Numbered from the stretch's first letter, positions 17,980-28,493 are shown. The stretch is 64,000 bases of DNA from Lacrimispora celerecrescens (GCF_000732605.1 NZ_JPME01000008.1:186001-250000), one strand, 5' to 3'. Program-made: numbers and translations. The notes: a model not told the origin generated them from the sequence alone.

Positions 17980-20433
17980 TTACCGAATATCATAAACACT
18001 TCTCAGACGCAGTCCCTTAAGCGAACCGCTGATAATGCTCACCCGCTTTTCCCCTGCCTCCATATCAAAATAATTATCGGTAAGAACCAGATCCTCATTC
18101 TCATTGAGAATCTCAACCGATTTGGCATATGCCTCTGCCGTAATGATGATGTCTGCCCCTTCCATGCGCCATGAAAGCTTCGGTTGTTCGTAGCGATAGA
18201 ATTTGGGCATGGTAAAAATGGCTGTTCCCTCAGAAATCACCACTCCGTCCTGTTCACAGACAAAGTGTACATGATCCTCATAAAGGCTGGCCTCCGGACA
18301 ATCTACCTTATCCAGCCATATGGTGCTCATAGCAGAGACCTTTCTTTCAACAAGCATTTCTTTTCCAATTATTTCTGATTTGGCATTACGCAGAGAATAT
18401 CGCACTTTCACCAGCTGCTCATTCATCGTCTCATTGGCCACATTTAAGCGAAAGCTTTTCTCTAACGGATAAGGACGTGTGTTAATATTTGGATTCTGGG
18501 AAAGCTGCCCCTCCTCTTTACAGGAAATCATAATCGGAGCAAAAAACCTTTTCTCATAATAATGAAGCGCTTTCCAGCGACCGAAATAGTCAATGGATGA
18601 CCAGGAGGTCACTGGCCAGCAATCATTTAACTGCCATACAATAGCTCCCATACAACGTCCCCGGTGACGCCGCCAATGTTCCACCGCATACTTCATGGCT
18701 TCACCCTGCATTAACTGGGATGCATAAACCAATGTTTTTAAATCAGTTGGATATAAAAAGGTCTGAGCCATGTAGTTCATCATCTTGGCATAGCCCATAT
18801 TGCTTCTCTGGTGGCGTTCCATCACATAAGAGAACAAATTCCGGTCTTCCTCGCTGGTAAAGCTTTCGATGGTCTTATACGCTGGCATTGCTTCAAAGCC
18901 GAATTCCGAAGCATAGCGAAACATCTGTTTGCGGTATTCCGTAAATGGCTTGAACCCGTGCCATACCGCCCAGTAATGTGCATCTCCGCGATTCGGGTCA
19001 TTGGGGAAATCATAACCGCCTCCTGAGGAAGGGCTTGAAGGCCAGTAGAAGGTGTCCGGATCTTCACTCTTAATGATTTTGGGAATGATATATTCAAATA
19101 TCTTGATATAATCAGCGCGCAGAGATACCGTTTCTTCAAAGCTTCCATACTCTCCTGCAAGGATCAGCTCTTCCAGTTCATTATTTCCGCTCCAGAGCCC
19201 CAGACAAGCGTGATGGCGAAGCCTTCTCACATTTTGAACCAGTTCTTTTGTAATATTCTCCTCAAATTCCGGAGTCAGCAGATAGGTGGAGCAGCAGAAC
19301 ATGCCATCCTGCCAAACGACCAGTCCCATTTCATCACAAAGATCAAAAAAGTCATCATCCGGATAGTAACCGCCGCCCCATACCCGGACTGCATTGTAGT
19401 TGGCTCGTATACACTGGGTCAGCAATTTCTTTGTTGTCTCCCTGTTTACCCGGGGAACCAGGCAGTCTTCTGGAATATAATCCGCCCCCATGGCAAAAAC
19501 CTTAACTCCATTTACTTCATGGGCGAAGCTCTCCCCCCACTCATCCTTCTCAACCGCCATAGTCATGGTGCGAAGACCAATACGAGTGCTATACACATCC
19601 TGGAGTTCTCCTCCAATATAAAACTCAACCTCCACCTGATAAAGAGGCTGATCCCCAAGACCGTTGGGCCACCAAACTTTGGGATTTTCAATATCTATGT
19701 TTTCCGGGCTGTTCCCATAGATATTCAGCCTGCCCTCAGGATCAGTAATCCTTACTAAAGTCTCTATCTTCTCTGCGTCTCCGGTCATTGCTCCATTGAT
19801 ATCATGCTCGGTAAACAGATTTAAAGTAACCCGCCCATCCATATGCTGCTGGCGGATATGAACATTGGATAGACGCCCCTTTTCCACCACCACAACAGAT
19901 GCTTCCTTATAAATCCCCATGTCTGGCAGGCGGGGCGCCCAGTCCCATCCGGACATGCAGCTGGATTTTCTCAGATAGGGAAATCCGTCCAAAGTATCGG
20001 TGTTGCAGGGGATTCTTCCATTTTTTTCAATCTGCTCATTCATATAGTGAATGGGGGATTCAAATTCCACCCGCAGATGATTTGTTCCCTTTTTCAGTGC
20101 GTGATTCACAGGAAACTCAAAGGTACAGAACATATTGTCGGTATATCCCACATGGATATCATTGAGGTAAACGTTTGAAATGGTGTCCACCCGGTCGAAA
20201 TGCAAAAAGTATTGCTTTTTCTCTTCGATTTCTTCTTTAAATATAAAGTCATTCCGATAGGTATAATCCTTTTCCGACAAGCTTGTCAGAAGGGTTGCAT
20301 TATCCCGGTAAAAGGGATCATCGATACGCTTATGGTTCAGCAAATCGTAATAGAGGGAGAAAGGAATCTGCGTATTTAACGTCTCTCCTTCATAATCCAA
20401 TCTCCACCCCTGATTTAGTAATAATTTATTCAT
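17980..20433 (-). CDS. Beta-mannosidase (GH2)
   Basis: An 817-residue GH2 enzyme. It has an N-terminal jelly-roll domain (about 1-190), an immunoglobulin-like domain, a TIM barrel (about 290-590) and C-terminal beta domains. The acid/base glutamate lies in GLWSGNNELEE and the nucleophile in YASEFGFEAMP. The motif CMSGWDWAPRLP near residue 165 is typical of beta-mannosidases. No signal peptide, so it acts in the cytoplasm on imported mannosides, for example the Man-beta-1,4-GlcNAc core of N-glycans. GAGGAGG precedes the ATG. It ends the operon after the GH38 gene. Confidence 0.93.
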   Translation of the reverse strand: MNKLLLNQGWRLDYEGETLNTQIPFSLYYDLLNHKRIDDPFYRDNATLLTSLSEKDYTYRNDFIFKEEIEEKKQYFLHFDRVDTISNVYLNDIHVGYTDNMFCTFEFPVNHALKKGTNHLRVEFESPIHYMNEQIEKNGRIPCNTDTLDGFPYLRKSSCMSGWDWAPRLPDMGIYKEASVVVVEKGRLSNVHIRQQHMDGRVTLNLFTEHDINGAMTGDAEKIETLVRITDPEGRLNIYGNSPENIDIENPKVWWPNGLGDQPLYQVEVEFYIGGELQDVYSTRIGLRTMTMAVEKDEWGESFAHEVNGVKVFAMGADYIPEDCLVPRVNRETTKKLLTQCIRANYNAVRVWGGGYYPDDDFFDLCDEMGLVVWQDGMFCCSTYLLTPEFEENITKELVQNVRRLRHHACLGLWSGNNELEELILAGEYGSFEETVSLRADYIKIFEYIIPKIIKSEDPDTFYWPSSPSSGGGYDFPNDPNRGDAHYWAVWHGFKPFTEYRKQMFRYASEFGFEAMPAYKTIESFTSEEDRNLFSYVMERHQRSNMGYAKMMNYMAQTFLYPTDLKTLVYASQLMQGEAMKYAVEHWRRHRGRCMGAIVWQLNDCWPVTSWSSIDYFGRWKALHYYEKRFFAPIMISCKEEGQLSQNPNINTRPYPLEKSFRLNVANETMNEQLVKVRYSLRNAKSEIIGKEMLVERKVSAMSTIWLDKVDCPEASLYEDHVHFVCEQDGVVISEGTAIFTMPKFYRYEQPKLSWRMEGADIIITAEAYAKSVEILNENEDLVLTDNYFDMEAGEKRVSIISGSLKGLRLRSVYDIR

Positions 20434-20503
20434 CTATAACTGCCTCCTCACCCTTATAGGCACAAGGCTTTGATTTTGAAAGGGCCCGTTCATGTTTTCT
20501 TCC

Positions 20504-23500
20504 TCACTTATCCAGATTCACTCTATATGTCTTAATCTCAAAGGGCTTGATGGTAAAGGTAAAGCCATCCTCTGTTTTCTCTACCGCACCCTCAACCGGT
20601 TCCTCCATGAGATTGCACTCGGTCACCGTAAACAGCCTGTTATCCATACCAAAGGTAAGCGTTGCCGTAGTCTTTGTGTTTTCGCTTTCGTACAGCCGGA
20701 TAATGATTCCATTTTTATCTTCCGCTATCTTCACTGTCTCCACAATCACATTTTTCCGGTCTGTCCATAAAAAGCTGTCCTGTTCCTTTGGTGCTCCTGC
20801 AAGTACAACGTGAGCCGGATAATTCAGCTTATAGCCCTCCCTAATGGTATTTCCGCCGTAAAGACTTCCCTCATGGGGATAGAGCGAATAGGTAAAGAAA
20901 TGCTCCTCCTGATCGGTGGTCTTATTCGGCTCAATACCGGATTTAATCAGCGTCAGGGATACACATCCATTCTTTACTGAGTGTCCATATTTACAGTCAT
21001 TTAATACGCTGACTCCATAATGGCCTTCTGATAAATCCACCCACTTATGTCCGCAGCTTTCAAACCGCGCCTTATCCCAGCTGGTGTTTTGATGCACCTT
21101 GCGCTTTAAATTTCCAAACTGAATGTCAAATGCCGCTTCATCCGAATGAATATCCAGACAAAATTCTACCTTCAGCAGACATTGGCTGTCCTTCCAGTCC
21201 ACATAGGTATCAAAATCTATGCGCTTTGCATGTCTGTAAAAGCTTATCTTTTGTACAATCATCGAATTGCTTATTCTTCTCTTTATCTTAAGCACCGCGC
21301 TAACCGGTCCGTTGGCCATCCATTCAATCTCATCCGCCTTATCAGCAATCCAGCTTTTTTCTGTATAGAAAATGTCAATATCCCAGTTGTCATAATAGAT
21401 AGGCTTATCTTCAAACATCCGGAACAGATTTGCGCGCCTGCCTTCCTGCACCAGATCACGCCCGGCAGCTTTGTCATAAATGGAGGTAAACATTCCCGTC
21501 TGATCCATCTCCACCCGGTAAAATGGCGTTTCAAAACGGGAACCATCACCAGAAATCCGAGCGGTAACATCCTCGCATTTTTCCGGTTCATTCGTAAAGG
21601 TGTTATACCCCTTGGAGCAAAGATGCTCCAGATATACTAAGTTGGTAATTTCTCCTTCCTGAATGGGATAAGTATGTCCCTCTGCATCCTTAAGGCTTCC
21701 TGTCACCTCCCTGGGCAGACTTACTATATCACTGCGGTCAAAGGACAGCGTATTAAACACGGTTATTTTACCCTTTTGCCTGCACAGTGAATCAAGGCTT
21801 TGCTGAATCAATTGCCCACCAGTCTGCTTAATTTCCTCATACTCCTTCCGGGTTACTTCGTACACTTCCTTAATGGAAGTTCCCGGTAAAATATCATGGA
21901 ACTGATTCAAAAGAATTGTCTTCCACAACTGATCCAGCTCTTCAGACGGATAATTCCCCCCCTTTAAAGCGCATAAGGTCAGGAAAAATTCAGCATCCAT
22001 CATCATTACTTCGCTTTTGCGGTTCGCCCGCTTATTTCGTGCCATGGAGGTGTAGGTTCCCCTGTGATACTCAAAATATAGTTCCCCTTCCCAGGTCTCC
22101 AGACGGCAGTTATCTTTTACCCGTTCATACAGCTCATCAAAGTACTGTCTGGTAAACTTCTGTTCCACTTTTGGGATTCCTCTGATTCCTTTTTCCATGC
22201 GCTTAGAGGTTTCTAACATCTCCCTTGTGGGGCCTCCTCCTCCGTCTCCGTAGCCATAAGAAATCAGAATATCATGATTGAATTCCTTATTTTGATATCG
22301 TTTCCACCCACCCATAATGGCATCAGGATGCAAAATCCCATTGTAGGTAGTAAAAAAATCGTCTTCATTCTGGCCCACACCGAGGGTTGTAATGAGGTGG
22401 GTGAATACCTCGCTTCCGTCTATTCCTCTCCACATAAAGGTATCACTTGGAACCTTATCCACCTGATTCCAGGAAAGCTTTGTGGTCATAAAATAATCAA
22501 TACCGCTTTTCTTCATAATCTGAGGCAGGGAACCGGAGTACCCAAACACATCCGGCAGCCACAGTTCCCGGCATTCAATGCCGAACTCTTCCCGAAAGAA
22601 ACGCTTCCCATACAGAAACTGACGGACCAGAGATTCGCCGGAGGTCAGATTTGTGTCGGCTTCCACCCACATGCCGCCCTCCACTTCCCAGCGCCCCTCC
22701 CTGACTTTGGCTTTCACCTTTTCGTACAAATCCGGATACCGCTCTTTTAAAAACACATAAAGCTGAGGCTGGCTGGACATAAATTTATAGTTTGGATATT
22801 CGTCCATTAATTTAAGTACCGTAGAAAAACTTCTTGCCACCTTTTCTCTGGTCTGCTCCACCGTCCACCACCAGGCAACGTCAATGTGGGTATGTCCGAT
22901 GCAACTTGCAATCACATCATGATAACCGGACATCTTAACATACAAAGCCTGTTCAATATAATTGACCGCCTTGTGTACAGACGTATAAAATTCCGCAGAA
23001 TAAGGCGTCCTTAAATCCAGCAGGTTGATGGTGTTGTTTAAAACCGTCTCAAGGTCGAGCCGTATTTTGTCATCCTTGTCCATCCGGGTAAACGCCTGCA
23101 GCGGAACTAAAAGATCAAAATACAACTGTTCAATTAACAAATCAACCTGCTGCATCTCAAGAAACAGGTTAAATTCCGAATGAAGTGTACCTGTATACGC
23201 CTGTAAATCAAAGATGTAATTATCCCCCCGTATGGCATGATCAATGAGATGTACAGCCCGGTGATTCATATCCAGCCCCTGAATTGCTGTTTTATTCAGA
23301 AACAACAAAAACTGAGGGTTTTTCCCGTCATCCCACTCGTCAACCTGGGTTTTTACCCCCAGCCGAAGAGTCTTTCCTTCCTGCACATCCTCCACCTGAT
23401 AACTTGCCCTGAACCAGTAATGGGCGTCTGGGCCATACCATTTCATTTTCTGCTGGTCAAATTTCTCCCATGGCTGCTCATTTGCATCCGCATCCTCCGG

Positions 23501-23614
23501 GTAGAAGAATCTCCCTTTTTTATATTCAATCTCTTTGATAGGCTCTTTTTTTACAATTACCAGCTCTTTCAGTTGATTGCAAATAACCTCAATCCGTTTA
23601 TCAATAAACCACAT
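20504..23614 (-). CDS. Alpha-mannosidase (GH38)
   Basis: A 1036-residue GH38 enzyme of the usual length. The zinc-site motif IGHTHIDVAWWW lies near residue 240 and the nucleophile aspartate in ELWLPDVFGYSG near residue 350. A long C-terminal beta-sandwich follows. The start at 23614 is chosen for GGGAG 6 bases upstream; an ATG seven codons earlier lacks a site. No signal peptide, so it trims imported alpha-mannosides. It lies between the binding protein and the beta-mannosidase, so both mannose linkages of host N-glycans could be handled by one operon. Confidence 0.94.
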   Translation of the reverse strand: MWFIDKRIEVICNQLKELVIVKKEPIKEIEYKKGRFFYPEDADANEQPWEKFDQQKMKWYGPDAHYWFRASYQVEDVQEGKTLRLGVKTQVDEWDDGKNPQFLLFLNKTAIQGLDMNHRAVHLIDHAIRGDNYIFDLQAYTGTLHSEFNLFLEMQQVDLLIEQLYFDLLVPLQAFTRMDKDDKIRLDLETVLNNTINLLDLRTPYSAEFYTSVHKAVNYIEQALYVKMSGYHDVIASCIGHTHIDVAWWWTVEQTREKVARSFSTVLKLMDEYPNYKFMSSQPQLYVFLKERYPDLYEKVKAKVREGRWEVEGGMWVEADTNLTSGESLVRQFLYGKRFFREEFGIECRELWLPDVFGYSGSLPQIMKKSGIDYFMTTKLSWNQVDKVPSDTFMWRGIDGSEVFTHLITTLGVGQNEDDFFTTYNGILHPDAIMGGWKRYQNKEFNHDILISYGYGDGGGGPTREMLETSKRMEKGIRGIPKVEQKFTRQYFDELYERVKDNCRLETWEGELYFEYHRGTYTSMARNKRANRKSEVMMMDAEFFLTLCALKGGNYPSEELDQLWKTILLNQFHDILPGTSIKEVYEVTRKEYEEIKQTGGQLIQQSLDSLCRQKGKITVFNTLSFDRSDIVSLPREVTGSLKDAEGHTYPIQEGEITNLVYLEHLCSKGYNTFTNEPEKCEDVTARISGDGSRFETPFYRVEMDQTGMFTSIYDKAAGRDLVQEGRRANLFRMFEDKPIYYDNWDIDIFYTEKSWIADKADEIEWMANGPVSAVLKIKRRISNSMIVQKISFYRHAKRIDFDTYVDWKDSQCLLKVEFCLDIHSDEAAFDIQFGNLKRKVHQNTSWDKARFESCGHKWVDLSEGHYGVSVLNDCKYGHSVKNGCVSLTLIKSGIEPNKTTDQEEHFFTYSLYPHEGSLYGGNTIREGYKLNYPAHVVLAGAPKEQDSFLWTDRKNVIVETVKIAEDKNGIIIRLYESENTKTTATLTFGMDNRLFTVTECNLMEEPVEGAVEKTEDGFTFTIKPFEIKTYRVNLDK

Positions 23615-23660
23615 AATGTCTCCCTGCGCCTTCACGCACTCTCAGTATTATTATTTTACA

Positions 23661-23687
23661 AAAGGGGCATATTCCACATGCCCCTTT
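23661..23687 (-). promoter_or_regulatory. Intercistronic hairpin after binding-protein gene
   Basis: A perfect AAAGGGGCAT/ATGCCCCTTT inverted repeat with a 7-base loop directly after the binding-protein stop and before the GH38 gene. On the minus strand it is followed by TTTTG, so it may partly terminate and keep binding-protein mRNA abundant relative to downstream genes. Confidence 0.65.
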
Positions 23688-23694
23688 CATCTCT

Positions 23695-25170
23695 TTATTT
23701 TGCTGCATTAACCTGTGCCTGAGCTGTAGCAAGAATCTTTTCATATCCTGCTTTATTCAGCTCCTCCCTCATGGTCTTTACCAATTCCCGGGGATCCCTG
23801 GCACCTGTCCAGAGTTCAGCCTTATACTTTTCATATACTGCCGTACAATTTGCAATCTCTGTTTTTACTTCACTGGTATCCATATCAAATCCAAGCATAA
23901 CCGAAGGAGCCGCATTAGCATTTAATTCCTTTACCTCATCCCACTGGTTAAATTCGTCACCAACCAGCTGACCCACATTAAAGAAGGTTCCCTGAGTATA
24001 TCCGGCCATGCCCCAGTTTGAATTCAGTTTATTTATCTTTTCACCTTCATAGACAAAGTTTTCACCTTCCACACCATAGAAGAACCAGTTTCTTACCTTC
24101 GGATCTGTGTTTACAAGATTAAGAAGCTGCAGAGCTTTCTCCGGATGTTCACAACCTGCAGAAATGCCGTTTAATGAACCTCTAACGGTGGTGTTGGACA
24201 CAACGGTTTCGCCAAATTTCACTGCTACACAGTCATCAATGCCATTCTGAGGACCCCATATGTTCTTTGCAGCACCACTCCAGCCCTGTGCAGTAAAAAA
24301 TGTTCTGTATTTGTTTGCATCATCCGCATTTGGCGCATCGCCATTGATGATGCCTTCTATGTACATCTTGTGGATAATATCCAGTTCTTTCAGTACCTCT
24401 TCATCCTCCAGCGGATTTACCACCGTCCTGGTCTCATCATTGTACTTTACACCCAAAGGTACAAGGCCTGCACCTATCTGATCGAAGAAGTTGGTAGCAA
24501 GGAATTCCGCTCCGTTCTTGGACATATAATAGGGGGCAGAACCCTCACCTGTCTTGACCACCTTTAAGGCTTCATATAGCTTCTCATAATCTGTTACATG
24601 TTCAAAATCAATCTTATATTTATCTGCAATGGCTTTATCCCAGATAAAATACTGGGAAGATGAGCTGTCTTTGTAGGTTGGCACTGCATAAACCTTGCCG
24701 CCGATGGAGGTCGCCTTCCAATAATCCTCCGGTACCATTTGATACAGGTCAGGAGTCTTTTCCTTCAGCAAATCTGTAATATCCAGAAATGCTCCGGTAT
24801 TTACCTCTGAATTATAACGATTCATATCCGTAAAAAGAATATCAAACTTCTCGCCCGAGTTGACGATTACGCTTCGCCGTTTATCCCAGTCACCCCAAGG
24901 AACAATCTCCATCTCAACATTTACACCGATTTTTTCTTCCAGGTAAGGATTCAACTGTTGAAGCCAAGAGTCATAATTTTCCGGCATTCCATTTCCAACC
25001 TGAATCCATTTAACCGTTACCACCTCGCCATCGGCTGCAGTTTCTTCTTTCGCTTCCGTTACTTTTGTCTCTTTGTTACTCATTGCCGCACTGTTTCCTC
25101 CACATCCGGCCAGCATGGATATCCCCAAAACCGATACTGTAAAAAGCCCCAATATTTTTTTCTTTTTCAT
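23695..25170 (-). CDS. Extracellular solute-binding lipoprotein (mannoside importer)
   Basis: A 491-residue family 1 binding protein with signal peptide and lipobox SMLAGCGG at about residues 18-25. It ends in an AQAQVNAAK-type tail often seen in LplA-like proteins. Its gene follows two permease genes and precedes the two mannosidases, so it probably binds manno-oligosaccharides or N-glycan fragments. AGAGG lies before the ATG. Confidence 0.88.
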   Translation of the reverse strand: MKKKKILGLFTVSVLGISMLAGCGGNSAAMSNKETKVTEAKEETAADGEVVTVKWIQVGNGMPENYDSWLQQLNPYLEEKIGVNVEMEIVPWGDWDKRRSVIVNSGEKFDILFTDMNRYNSEVNTGAFLDITDLLKEKTPDLYQMVPEDYWKATSIGGKVYAVPTYKDSSSSQYFIWDKAIADKYKIDFEHVTDYEKLYEALKVVKTGEGSAPYYMSKNGAEFLATNFFDQIGAGLVPLGVKYNDETRTVVNPLEDEEVLKELDIIHKMYIEGIINGDAPNADDANKYRTFFTAQGWSGAAKNIWGPQNGIDDCVAVKFGETVVSNTTVRGSLNGISAGCEHPEKALQLLNLVNTDPKVRNWFFYGVEGENFVYEGEKINKLNSNWGMAGYTQGTFFNVGQLVGDEFNQWDEVKELNANAAPSVMLGFDMDTSEVKTEIANCTAVYEKYKAELWTGARDPRELVKTMREELNKAGYEKILATAQAQVNAAK

Positions 25171-25201
25171 AATACCTCTCCCTTCTTTTTTTGAATAAGT
25201 T

Positions 25202-26137
25202 CTATCCTTTCACTGCCCCAACCGTAAGTCCCGAAATAAAATATCTCTGGAAGAACGGATAGGTGCATGCAATTGGTACGATAATTATAATCGCCATCGC
25301 CATTCTCGCCCCTTCTTTAGGCATGTTATTCATATACTGCTGCAAAGTCACACCTAACGATGGGTTCTTTGCCATCATCTCCATATTTCTCTGAATATGA
25401 TCCAGTAAAGATTGAATGGAAAATAATTTGGTATCTGTTATGTACAGCGAAGACTGAAACCAGTCATTCCAATAGGCGAAAGACAAAAACAATGCAATGG
25501 TGGCAACAATGGGCTTGGATAACGGGAATGCAATCCGTGCAAAGATGGTGAAATGACTGGCCCCGTCTATCTGGGCGGATTCTACAATGGATTCCGGAAT
25601 GTTCAGCTTAAAAAATGTTTTACAGATAATTACATGAAACGAACTGACACACAGAGGCAGAATAAGCGCCCACAGTGTATTTTTCAGATGTAGAAACTGA
25701 GTGTTGATTACATAGGAGGAAATCATGCCCCCATTAAAAATCATGGGAATGAATACCACCATGGTAAAAAATGAGTTGAATTTAAATTTTCGGATTGATA
25801 ACACGTAACCCATAAGAGTGGTCAGAATAACCCCCATAGCCGTTCCCGCTACCGTTACTGCTGCCGATACGCCCAGCGCCCTTATGATCATCTTTCCTTC
25901 CTTCCACAAAAACAGGTAGGATTCCAACGAAAATTCTTGAGGCCAGAAGCGGTATCCGTTCAATTTAATAGACTGCTCAGATGAGATAGAAATAATAAAC
26001 ACAAAAACAACCGGAATAATACAAATCAACGCAAACAGAATGAACAGAACGTTAAAGCTAATGTTGATTGCGGGTGATATGCGGTTAAGTGTTGAGCTGT
26101 CGGCCATATCCATATCTTTTACTGCTCTTTTTCTCAT
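25202..26137 (-). CDS. Carbohydrate ABC transporter permease (YtcP type)
   Basis: A 311-residue multi-pass membrane protein. The EAA-type loop reads SIVESAQIDGASHFTIFARI near residue 195, and the protein ends in VGAVKG as in MalG-like permeases. AAGGA precedes the ATG. It is translated 14 bases after its LplB-type partner. The importer lacks its own ATPase gene. Confidence 0.9.
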   Translation of the reverse strand: MRKRAVKDMDMADSSTLNRISPAINISFNVLFILFALICIIPVVFVFIISISSEQSIKLNGYRFWPQEFSLESYLFLWKEGKMIIRALGVSAAVTVAGTAMGVILTTLMGYVLSIRKFKFNSFFTMVVFIPMIFNGGMISSYVINTQFLHLKNTLWALILPLCVSSFHVIICKTFFKLNIPESIVESAQIDGASHFTIFARIAFPLSKPIVATIALFLSFAYWNDWFQSSLYITDTKLFSIQSLLDHIQRNMEMMAKNPSLGVTLQQYMNNMPKEGARMAMAIIIIVPIACTYPFFQRYFISGLTVGAVKG

Positions 26138-26151
26138 TTCAGTTTTCCTTT

Positions 26152-27111
26152 CTAAATGATTGAACTTTCGTTATCAATCTTTTTCACAATCGCATTTGCC
26201 ACCAGAATGGTAATACAACATGCCACCGACTGGAAGAAGGATGCCGCCGATGTCATCCCAATTGGAGTTGCTGACTTCAATGCATTAAACACATAGGTGT
26301 CAATGGTTGCAACCGAATTGAAAATCGAGCCCTTAGCTCCCTGTGACAACTGGTAAAAAAGTCCGAAATCAGAATAGAAAATCTTGCCTACATTCAAAAT
26401 GAACATCATAATAATTACATTTTTCAGACTGGGAAGCGTAATATATCTAGTCTGCTGCCATTTGCCCGCGCCATCAATCACCGCCGCTTCATAGAGCGTC
26501 TGGTCAATTCCCGAAATACTGGACAAATAAATAACCATGTTATATCCTGTACTCTTCCACAAATACATAATAACCAGAATAGATGGCCATACATTTTTAT
26601 TCATGTACCACTGATTTGCCGTCTTTCCTACATCTCGCATCATATTATTAATCAGACCGTTGTCATAATTTAAAAACGCATCCAGAAAATATGCTGCAAC
26701 AACCCAGGACATAAAATAAGGGAAAAACATAAGCGTCTGATAGACTTTGGATCTTTTTCTGCTATGGAGCATATTCATCATAATGGCAAGTATTACTGCA
26801 AGTGCTGAGCCCACAACAATAAAAATCAGATTGTAAACAATCGTGTTTCTTAATATCACATACAAATCATTGGATTTAATAAGAAACTCAAAATTCTTAA
26901 AGCCCGCCCATTCGCTATGGATAACATTGTAGATGAAACCTTTCCCAGGCTGAATTTTATAATCCTTAAAAGCGATAATAAGTCCAAACATGGGCATAAA
27001 GCAAAATAAAATATACCAAATGGTTGTGGGCACCGCCATCAGGGTAAGTTCCCAATCACCTTTTGTAGCCTTTCTCTTTTTTGCTTTTGTGTTACTATTT
27101 AATGTTTTCAA
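26152..27111 (-). CDS. Carbohydrate ABC transporter permease (LplB type)
   Basis: About 319 residues with six or so membrane segments. The EAA loop reads LYEAAVIDGAGKWQQTRYI near residue 200. The start is uncertain: a TTG at 27111 has GAGGG at proper distance and overlaps the LacI gene by 17 bases, while a GTG at 27141 overlaps by 47 bases and has no good site. The overlap points to coupling of regulator and transporter translation. Confidence 0.85.
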   Translation of the reverse strand: MKTLNSNTKAKKRKATKGDWELTLMAVPTTIWYILFCFMPMFGLIIAFKDYKIQPGKGFIYNVIHSEWAGFKNFEFLIKSNDLYVILRNTIVYNLIFIVVGSALAVILAIMMNMLHSRKRSKVYQTLMFFPYFMSWVVAAYFLDAFLNYDNGLINNMMRDVGKTANQWYMNKNVWPSILVIMYLWKSTGYNMVIYLSSISGIDQTLYEAAVIDGAGKWQQTRYITLPSLKNVIIMMFILNVGKIFYSDFGLFYQLSQGAKGSIFNSVATIDTYVFNALKSATPIGMTSAASFFQSVACCITILVANAIVKKIDNESSII

Positions 27112-28150
27112 CCTTATCCCTCTTTTCAATTCTTTCCTCACCGTCCAAATTCAGATTTTTCACTGAATTCCGATAGATGATTTCGCCTTCAATCCGCTTT
27201 ATCTCGGGCTTCTTATCAGGTTTTTCGATTCTTTCAATTATCTGCCTGACAGATACTTTTCCAATTAATGAAGCATTCACTGCTACGGTAGTAAGCTGGG
27301 GATCCGTCAACTTGGCATAAATATCATCATCGAAACTGCCTATGGAAATATCATCCGGCACTGTATACCCATGACTATTTAAAGTTCGTGTCAGCCGGAA
27401 GGCTGTTTCATCACAGTTACAGATAAAAGCAGTGGGCATCTCTTTTGGCAGCTCTATATCAACCGCTTTTCCCTCCAGACTCCGGTCAGGAATTACCCAA
27501 TCGTCTCTTAACTGCATGTTTTTTTCCAGCATAGCCCGCAAAAAGCCAAGATAACGGTCGGTAATACTTGTAGTGGAATTAATGGTTCCTACAAATCCAA
27601 TCTTTCTGTGACCCATCCGGATAAGATACCGGGTCATGTCGTACATGCTGTAAACATTCTCGGACACCACCGAATCTGAACGGTGCGTCCGGTCATAGAT
27701 ATCCACGTAAACCTTGGGAATATCAATTTCCTTAACCTGTTCACGTACCTCTTGATCTAAAAGACCCAAAACGAGAATCCCCTTAAAAAGATTCTCCTTC
27801 TTCATCATAGAAATTTCATCGTAAATAGTCGCAGGGCTGGGTGTGAGCATCATAGTGGAATAGTTATAGCGGCCAAGCTCTCTGACAATCTTCTCATACA
27901 TGCGCATATAAATAGCCCCGCCGCCACCTTCTGAGATGAAGCGGCCATTCATGATGATGCCAATCTTCTTTCGTTCAGTTTCCTCTTGAACCGGCATAAT
28001 ATATCCCTGTCTGGCAGCAGCCTCTTTAATCTTATTCTTTAATTCCTCGCCCACTCCTTCTTTATCATTCAGAGCTTTGGACACCGTTACCTTACTGATT
28101 TTCAGTTCATCTGCAATACTTTGCATGGAAACCTTACGTTTTTTCATCAT
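27095..28150 (-). CDS. LacI-family transcriptional regulator (mannoside operon)
   Basis: A 351-residue repressor. The N-terminal helix-turn-helix reads MQSIADELKISKVTVSKALN, followed by a hinge and a periplasmic-binding-protein-like effector domain with GSFDDDIYAKLTDPQLTTV near the end. The start at 28150 follows GGAGAAGAAG. As the first gene of the operon it likely controls its own expression and that of the importer and mannosidases, sensing a mannose-containing sugar. Confidence 0.9.
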   Translation of the reverse strand: MMKKRKVSMQSIADELKISKVTVSKALNDKEGVGEELKNKIKEAAARQGYIMPVQEETERKKIGIIMNGRFISEGGGGAIYMRMYEKIVRELGRYNYSTMMLTPSPATIYDEISMMKKENLFKGILVLGLLDQEVREQVKEIDIPKVYVDIYDRTHRSDSVVSENVYSMYDMTRYLIRMGHRKIGFVGTINSTTSITDRYLGFLRAMLEKNMQLRDDWVIPDRSLEGKAVDIELPKEMPTAFICNCDETAFRLTRTLNSHGYTVPDDISIGSFDDDIYAKLTDPQLTTVAVNASLIGKVSVRQIIERIEKPDKKPEIKRIEGEIIYRNSVKNLNLDGEERIEKRDKVENIK

Positions 28151-28171
28151 CTTCTTCTCCAAAACCTTTAC

Positions 28172-28225
28172 TTTAGTTAACTTTAATCTAATTGTAACTT
28201 AACATATTTTTGTATGATTTGTCAA
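28172..28225 (-). promoter_or_regulatory. Candidate promoter and operator of the mannoside operon
   Basis: On the minus strand TTGACA (28220-28225) is followed after 17 bases by a weak -10 (28197-28202). Just downstream, at 28172-28185, lies TTTAGTTAACTTTA, an imperfect palindrome around AGTTAACT that could be the LacI operator, in a position where binding would block transcription. Confidence 0.4.
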
Positions 28226-28448
28226 TTATATTTTCATTATTGATGTATTTTTGTTTTATTTGAATAGTTTTCAACTTGTATTTTAGTAATTTTTTCCTCC
28301 TCTTTTCTTCATTTTAAAACATTATTTTTTATTGTAAGGTTACAATATATACATATTCATAGTCCATCATCATCTGCTTTTCACCAATCCTCTTTTGCTT
28401 CATCATAGCAGCCAGCTCCTCCCCCACCCATTCAATTTAAAATACTAA

Positions 28449-28493
28449 CGGCACATGGAGAAAGCCTTTTCATAAGACTATCTCCATGTGCCG
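28449..28493 (-). terminator. Terminator hairpin of the GH31/alpha-glucoside operon
   Basis: Perfect 13-base arms CGGCACATGGAGA/TCTCCATGTGCCG lie 58 bases after the GH31 stop. The tail on the minus strand is only moderately T-rich. Confidence 0.65.

Noticed and set aside
22274-23722. Plus-strand open frames opposite the GH38 gene
   Set aside because: They mirror the alpha-mannosidase reading frame and show no domain of their own.
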